64,000 bases of DNA, taken from an uncultured Acidobacteriia bacterium. Its GTDB lineage: Bacteria; Acidobacteriota; Terriglobia; Bryobacterales; Bryobacteraceae. Location of the stretch: contig CAIVVT010000178.1 in assembly GCA_903909435.1 (NCBI GenBank), positions 1 to 64,000 of the forward strand, written 5' to 3'. The notes under the pieces were generated by a model. It was not told the origin of the DNA. It worked only from the letters and a program-made list of their open reading frames with translations, and searched no databases. Positions 59,436 through 64,000 of the stretch are shown piece by piece. How positions within the stretch are numbered: position 1 is the first letter of the stretch; the number at the start of each line of letters is the position of its first letter. The translations under genes and the position numbers were made by a program.

Positions 59436-59696
59436 CTAACTCTCGAGGTTCGTGAGCAAACAGGGGCTTTGTCGCACTTCAGCGGCCGGTTCGGCGATCG
59501 AATCTCGAAACCGGGGAGTCTCCAGATCATGCCGGCCAAGCTTCAGTTCGGCGAATCGCCGCTCGGCTAGGGTCCTGGAAAGTCGCCGCAGGTGGTGCTG
59601 TTTGTGGAACAACTGCACGATGCCGAAACAGAGACCGACGATCATAAGTTGCTGGAAAAGGATGATTGCGACGTAGCCGAGCAGGTGGGTTTGCAT
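59436..59696 (-). CDS. Possible small single-pass membrane protein
   Basis: ATG 59696 gives 86 residues with one clear hydrophobic segment (LLGYVAIILFQQLMIVGLCF) followed by a basic stretch (HKQHHLRRLSRTLAERR) and a polar tail. No strong ribosome-binding site precedes it. The composition suits an inner-membrane peptide with a cytosolic tail, but a chance frame is possible. No family is known to me. Confidence 0.35.
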   Translation of the reverse strand: MQTHLLGYVAIILFQQLMIVGLCFGIVQLFHKQHHLRRLSRTLAERRFAELKLGRHDLETPRFRDSIAEPAAEVRQSPCLLTNLES

Positions 59697-59930
59697 TCCT
59701 GGATTCTTTGTCTTCCTGATGGCAAAGTATGCGCAAGCCTGAGAAGTTCTCAAGGCAAGGGCCGCTTTTTCAGTCGGATGGATCACAAACCGTCAAAGGG
59801 GGGAGGGAATAGGCGCGGACGAGATCGAAAACTGAGGGGATGACGGCTAAAGGGGCCAACGGATGAGGTTAATGATGGGAGGATTGCCCGCGATTTCTCA
59901 GATTCGCAAGGCTGTGAAGAAGAACGCCGA

Positions 59931-59967
59931 TCCCCGGCCTCCCCGTGGAGGGAATGTCGGCCGGGGA
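59931..59967 (-). terminator. Hairpin after the PEP-CTERM gene
   Basis: A 9-bp inverted repeat (TCCCCGGCC / GGCCGGGGA) encloses an inner CCTCC/GGAGG pair. It lies 19 bases beyond the stop of the PEP-CTERM gene. The sequence after it on the minus strand is T-rich (GTTCTTCTTC). Confidence 0.55.
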
Positions 59968-59985
59968 CCAATGCTGACGACTATC

Positions 59986-60636
59986 TTAGCGGCCTAACTT
60001 GCGGCGGAGCAATCCGCCCAACAACGCGATGCCTGACCCAATCAGAGCGAGGTTCCCCGGCTCGGGAATCGAAGACGTCCCAAGTACGGTCAGATTCGTG
60101 ATCCCAACATAGTTGTCCGTAAGAGTAAAGGACTTAATGATGGGACTACCCTCCAGGAAACCATAGAAGGCGCCCGTATCATTTGCGCCGCCAGTCAGAA
60201 ATGTCAGGTTGTAGGACTCGATCACATTTCCTAGCGAGTCCAGCGCCTGAATAATGGTTGGAGTGGATCCTCCAGGAACGTAGTTCAGGAACCCGCCGAC
60301 GCCGGACACTGGGGTCGCAAACGTAAACGTCATCGTGTCGCTCACGCCATAGGCGTCGAAAGAATCGTTCACACCGGCCATAGGCCCGAGGGCCTCAGAC
60401 CAAAATCCGTTCTCGCCAAAGCCATATCCCCCGTTGTATCCGAAAGTTGAACCGTCCTGGGTCGATGTGTTTGTGGAAGACCAGGTAACCCCACCGAACG
60501 TCTGGGGGTCTCCACCAAAGTAATTGACAGCCGGCATCGGAACAGCAGTTCCGCCCGGTAGCGAAGTGACAACACTGGCGCTCGCTGGAAGGGCGAACGC
60601 TAAGAGAATCAACACTATAGCCGCATACAGTTTCAT
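59986..60636 (-). CDS. Secreted PEP-CTERM protein
   Basis: GGAGGAG lies about 9 bases before ATG 60636. The signal peptide is MKLYAAIVLILLAFALPASA. The 216-residue body is rich in Gly, Thr, Ser and Asn, beta-strand-like (TMTFTFATPVSGVGGFLNY near 100, SFTLTDNYVGITNLTVLG near 167), typical of extracellular matrix or envelope proteins. The end has the sorting signal SSIPEPGNLALIGSGIALLG followed by GLLRRKLGR: a PEP motif, a helix and a basic tail, cut and anchored by exosortase. No exosortase gene is in the window. Confidence 0.9.
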   Translation of the reverse strand: MKLYAAIVLILLAFALPASASVVTSLPGGTAVPMPAVNYFGGDPQTFGGVTWSSTNTSTQDGSTFGYNGGYGFGENGFWSEALGPMAGVNDSFDAYGVSDTMTFTFATPVSGVGGFLNYVPGGSTPTIIQALDSLGNVIESYNLTFLTGGANDTGAFYGFLEGSPIIKSFTLTDNYVGITNLTVLGTSSIPEPGNLALIGSGIALLGGLLRRKLGR

Positions 60637-61225
60637 ACCGTTGAACTCCTCCTCGCCTCAAGCACCCAGAACATCAAGGCCGGGCGCCCACCCGGATACG
60701 CGCACTCACGTGGACCGCAGTGGCATGGGCCTATCGATGCCCCGGTGGCTCTCAGGACGACGGAGGTAGTTTACGTCCCTTCCGATCCCCGATCAATAGT
60801 ATTATCGGTTCTTTTTATCCGCAGCGATATCGCACAAAGCAGTGCACAAATGGATGCGGCAGCGGCGCCTGGCTCTCTCCAAACGACAATCCCAAACCGT
60901 GCTTATGAAACCCGTCTCGAGTGCAATCTCAACAACAACCTACATTCGTACGATCATGAGCCTATACATGGGATGCCGGCCGCTCCTCCGGTTTCGCAAT
61001 GGCTGCGGCAAACGGACGTTAGGCGCCCCAATTCGCATGACCCTAGATCCGGCAGTTTGATCCCGCGGTCTGGGCGTGGAGTGCAGGACAAGAGGCGGGA
61101 TCAGCGAGGCCCGAAAGCAGGCGGTATTTCACTCCATGGGTGAGCGAAACAGCGAACCATTGGCGCACCCGGCGCCGCAGCGCGTGGAGAGCGTGGTCGC
61201 GCCGGGTGGACTTGGGTTCGTTGGC
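60637..61225. other. Gap without recognisable gene
   Basis: 589 bases between the PEP-CTERM gene and the end of the NodT gene, both on the minus strand. The promoter of the PEP-CTERM gene must lie here near 60640-60760. Open frames on the plus strand are low-complexity. Confidence 0.45.
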
Positions 61226-62686
61226 TTAGTGCCGAAGCTCTTTGGGCGAAGGTAACAGCGAGACGTCCCAGCCGCCGCCAAGGGCCTGGATCAACGACAC
61301 GCTAGCGTCCATTCGGCGAGTTTGAATATCAACTGCACGCAGTTGATTCTGCAGTGTGAAAGTCTGCGAGGTGATAACGGTCAAGTAGTTTGTGAGTCCG
61401 CCGCGATATTGGTCGGTCGATATTTGAAGTGACCGCTGTGCGGCTTTGACCGCACGATCCGTGATCACCGACTCTTCGGCCAGGAGGCGCAATTGCGCGA
61501 GATTGTCTTCCACCTGTTGAAACGACGTCAAAACCGTCTGCCGGTAGTTCGCCACCGTGGCATCGTAATTCGCCTGGGTCACTTTCACTTGGGCGCGGCG
61601 CCTGCCGCCGTCGAATAGCGTCTGGGCCAATTGCGGTCCAAGCGACCAGAAGCGGCTCGGCCACGACAACAGGTCGAGGAAAACTGCTGTTTGCGATCCG
61701 GCGCTGGCACTGAAGGCGAGTGCAGGGTAGAAGGCCGCCTTGGCAATTCCGATCTGTTCATTCGCCGCCGCGACCTGCCTTTCCGCGGCTGCGACATCGG
61801 GCCTTCGTTCCAGCAGACTGGATGGAATCCCAATCAGAGAGACCGGGGGCGGCCCCTGCGCCGGCGTCCCGAGGATCGACAACTCGGAAGGTGGTCTGCC
61901 GGTGAGCACTGCGATGGCATGTTCGAATTGAGCCCGCTGAACCCCCAGATCCACCAATTCCACCCGCGTCGTTTCCAACTGAGTTTGAGCCAGTGCCACG
62001 TCGCCCATCGATGCGACCCCACCGTCGTAGCGGTCCTGAGTCAGTTGAACGTAACGCTCGTAGGACTTAACTGTGTCGTACACCAACCGGCGTGATGCTT
62101 CCAGTCCTTGAATCTGGAAGTAGTCCGCTGCTAGCTCGGACTGATACAGCAAAAGCGCAACCTCCAACTGCGCGGCGGTCGCCTCCGCAATAGCGGAATT
62201 CCCGGCAACCCCGCGGCGGATGCTTCCCCATGTGTCGACCTGATAAGCGAGATCGATAGGTATCGCGTAGAGGCTCCTCGCTCCCGTCGCTGCACTCGTC
62301 TGCGAACGCGAAGCCGTGGGCGATGTGGACACCGTAGGAAACAAGCCAGCACGCGAGACCAGCACTGTCGCCTTGGCAGCGCGGAACTGGGCGTCCGCCG
62401 CCAGCACATTCTGGTTCGAAATACGCACCTGGTCTTCAAGCGCGTTGAGTTGCGGATCGTTGTAAACCAGCCACCACTGACCGCGAATAGCCGCGTCGTT
62501 GGGCTGTGCCTCTTTCCACGCTGAGGGCCAGTCCGCGGGCGTCCCCCCCTTGAAGGCGGGCGGCGCCGGCGTGCTGGGGCGCTGGTACTTCGGACCGACC
62601 AGACAAGCGTTGGTTGTCAGCAACAATCCGGCCGTCCCAAAGACGAACACCGAGCGGAGTAGGCCGGAACGGATCGAATCATTCAT
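61226..62686 (-). CDS. NodT-type outer membrane efflux lipoprotein
   Basis: ATG 62686 (MNDSIRSGLLRSVFVFGTAG) leads to a lipobox, LLTTNAC, so the mature protein starts at Cys and is lipidated. The 486 residues have the TolC/NodT duplication: VGPKYQRPSTPAPPAFKG near 30, QWWLVYNDPQLNALEDQVRI near 72, ASRRLVYDTVKSYERYVQLT near 195, LIGIPSSLLERRPDVAAAER near 280 and AAQRSLQISTDQYRGGLTNY near 420. It overlaps the upstream MacB permease by 8 bases. It forms the outer-membrane exit channel for the MacB-type transporter. Confidence 0.92.
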   Translation of the reverse strand: MNDSIRSGLLRSVFVFGTAGLLLTTNACLVGPKYQRPSTPAPPAFKGGTPADWPSAWKEAQPNDAAIRGQWWLVYNDPQLNALEDQVRISNQNVLAADAQFRAAKATVLVSRAGLFPTVSTSPTASRSQTSAATGARSLYAIPIDLAYQVDTWGSIRRGVAGNSAIAEATAAQLEVALLLYQSELAADYFQIQGLEASRRLVYDTVKSYERYVQLTQDRYDGGVASMGDVALAQTQLETTRVELVDLGVQRAQFEHAIAVLTGRPPSELSILGTPAQGPPPVSLIGIPSSLLERRPDVAAAERQVAAANEQIGIAKAAFYPALAFSASAGSQTAVFLDLLSWPSRFWSLGPQLAQTLFDGGRRRAQVKVTQANYDATVANYRQTVLTSFQQVEDNLAQLRLLAEESVITDRAVKAAQRSLQISTDQYRGGLTNYLTVITSQTFTLQNQLRAVDIQTRRMDASVSLIQALGGGWDVSLLPSPKELRH

Positions 62687-63914
62687 ATCTAAGAGCCTCA
62701 ATCGGGTCCATGTAGGCCGCCTTGCGGGCCGGGTAGTAGCCAAAGAACACGCCTACCAAGGCGGAGAAGACAAACGCCATCAGCACGGACGTCAGGCTGA
62801 CTTGCGTGGACCAGTTCGCGAAGTGCGAGATGAGTACGGAAGTGGTCAGGCCGAGCACAATCCCGATAATTCCACCGAGCAGCGAGAGGGTCACCGCTTC
62901 CACCAGGAATTGCGAGAGGATGTCACGGGTCTTGGCGCCAACGGCCTGCCGTAGTCCGATCTCGCGCGTCCTTTCAGTGACCGACACCAACATGATGTTC
63001 ATGATCCCGATACCGCCTACGATCAGCGACACCGACGCGATTGCGCCCAGCAGAATCGACATCACCTGCGCCGATGTCTCCTGCGCGGCGAACACCTCCG
63101 CCAGATTGCGCACGGAGAAGTCATCGTCCTCGCCAGGCTGAATCCTATGCCGCTCGCGCAGCAGCGTGGTGAGCTCCTGCTGTGCCTGGTCCATGGTCTG
63201 CGGACCGGCCGATTGCACCATCAGGGCGTTGACCGACTTGGCGTTTGCCTTGTTGCCGCCAATCACCTTGCGCTTAGCCGTAGAGAGGGGCAGGAGTATG
63301 ACGTCGTCCTGGTCCTGGCCTGAGGGTGACTGTCCCTTGGGCGTCAGCACTCCCGACACCGTGAACGGCACGTTCTTGATGATGACCACCTGACCCGTGG
63401 GGTCGCTGTCGCCGAACAGGTTCTGCGCCACGGTTTGGCCCAGCACGGCCACCTTGGCGGCTGCATCCACGTCCTGCGTCGTGAAGAACTCGCCGGACAT
63501 CATGCTGTAATCCCGGATGGTCATGTAGTCCGGAGTCACTCCCTGCGCGCTGGTGGCCCAGTTGCTGTTCCCGTTAACGACCTGCACGGAACCGCGTACC
63601 GTGGGGGCGACGGCGGCTACCGAAGGACACTCTTTGGCAATGGCCTTGGCGTCGTCCTCGGTCAGGCTCGACACCCCACCGGAGCCGAGTCTGACGCCGT
63701 TGCTGCTGATGCTGCCTGGCAGGACCATGATCAGGTTGGCCCCAATGCTCTGGATCTGGTCTTGAATTCTCGCGGTGGCTCCGGCCCCGACGCCCACCAT
63801 CGCAATCACCGCCGCGACGCCGATGATAATGCCCAACATCGTGAGCGCGGAACGCGTGCGATTCACCTTGAGCGCGCGCAGCGCGATCCTGACGCTGGCT
63901 AGGATCTTGTTCAT
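62679..63914 (-). CDS. MacB-type ABC transporter permease (FtsX-like)
   Basis: A 411-residue permease with helix one at about 20-45 (SALTMLGIIIGVAAVIAMVG), a periplasmic domain (about 50-280) with GANLIMVLPGSISSNGVR and VVIIKNVPFTVSGVLTPKGQ, and three helices at the end (SIASVSLIVGGIGIMNIMLV region, RTREIGLRQAVGAKTRDILS, GVFFGYYPARKAAYMDPIEA). This is the MacB/LolE mechanotransmission type. It starts in an ATGA overlap with the ATPase gene and is followed by NodT, giving a MacAB-like efflux operon. The ATPase and any MacA adaptor lie beyond the window edge. Confidence 0.93.
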   Translation of the reverse strand: MNKILASVRIALRALKVNRTRSALTMLGIIIGVAAVIAMVGVGAGATARIQDQIQSIGANLIMVLPGSISSNGVRLGSGGVSSLTEDDAKAIAKECPSVAAVAPTVRGSVQVVNGNSNWATSAQGVTPDYMTIRDYSMMSGEFFTTQDVDAAAKVAVLGQTVAQNLFGDSDPTGQVVIIKNVPFTVSGVLTPKGQSPSGQDQDDVILLPLSTAKRKVIGGNKANAKSVNALMVQSAGPQTMDQAQQELTTLLRERHRIQPGEDDDFSVRNLAEVFAAQETSAQVMSILLGAIASVSLIVGGIGIMNIMLVSVTERTREIGLRQAVGAKTRDILSQFLVEAVTLSLLGGIIGIVLGLTTSVLISHFANWSTQVSLTSVLMAFVFSALVGVFFGYYPARKAAYMDPIEALRYE

Positions 63915-64000
63915 GCCGCAATTACCTCTTCGGGCTTCTCGGCCGGGAGTTGCTCAAGATCCCGTTTGGCATCCCGCGGCTGCGCGACGCGTTCGTCCAG
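63911..64000 (-). CDS. C-terminal end of a MacB-type ABC ATPase (truncated by window edge)
   Basis: The minus-strand frame from 64000 reads LDERVAQPRDAKRDLEQL, then PAEKPEEVIAA and a TGA whose bases overlap the ATG of the permease (ATGA). Only 29 residues are visible, with no catalytic motif. The identity as ABC ATPase is inferred from the MacB-type operon order. Confidence 0.5.
   Translation of the reverse strand: MDERVAQPRDAKRDLEQLPAEKPEEVIAA

Overview
The window is a chromosomal segment of a GC-rich Gram-negative bacterium. It combines the replication-initiation genes dnaA, dnaN and gyrB with TolC/NodT outer-membrane efflux proteins, a PEP-CTERM protein, polysaccharide glycosyltransferases and a uronate/plant-glycan locus. 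Together these suggest an Acidobacteriota soil bacterium of the Bryobacterales/Solibacter kind; that placement is inferred from gene content, not from a marker-gene comparison.

Layout. (1) 1-7999: a polysaccharide or O-antigen cluster with a methyltransferase end, a GT2-GT4 fusion, three GT2 enzymes and one GT4 enzyme, with one secreted protein of unknown function on the opposite strand. (2) 8066-14902: alr, then gyrB, dnaN and dnaA on the minus strand. DnaA-box-like sites lie on both sides of dnaA, so this is the likely chromosomal origin, followed by tRNA-Gly(GCC). (3) 15229-17373: an iron alcohol dehydrogenase broken by a one-base frameshift in a C run, its ABM/LsrG-like partner, and a small zinc-finger protein. 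(4) 17414-24253: a complete tripartite drug exporter operon (TolC, HlyD, tandem ABC ATPase, two ABC-2 permeases). (5) 24663-25609: a decayed LamB-type porin pseudogene. (6) 25746-29121: transaldolase, a double PRC-barrel protein, a glycine-rich membrane protein and a small heptad-repeat protein. (7) 29462-38403: one plus-strand operon of a zinc-free MDR oxidoreductase, an ABC-2 exporter pair, alpha-glucan phosphorylase, a 44-codon ORF, acetate kinase and phosphoketolase. It could carry glucan carbon to acetyl phosphate and ATP. (8) 38867-52626: a glycan-utilisation locus. A minus-strand operon (DUF1349, aldo/keto reductase, SSS symporter, GH3, LPNGN-repeat propeller, GH88/105) and a plus-strand operon (KduI/IolB, DUF4861-GH88 fusion, KduD) flank an IclR regulator. 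Three related 17-bp palindromic sites suggest one IclR regulon. (9) 53513-56755: a tRNA-like fragment, a MoeB/ThiF-type adenylyltransferase, and the NfeD protease with slipin. (10) 56828-64000: a large secreted protein, a PEP-CTERM protein and a MacB/NodT efflux operon cut by the window edge.

No CRISPR array, transposase or phage gene was seen. The least explained items are the IclR palindromes, the DUF4861-GH88 fusion, the 44-codon ORF coupled to ackA, the heptad-repeat protein, and the lamB and tRNA remnants.
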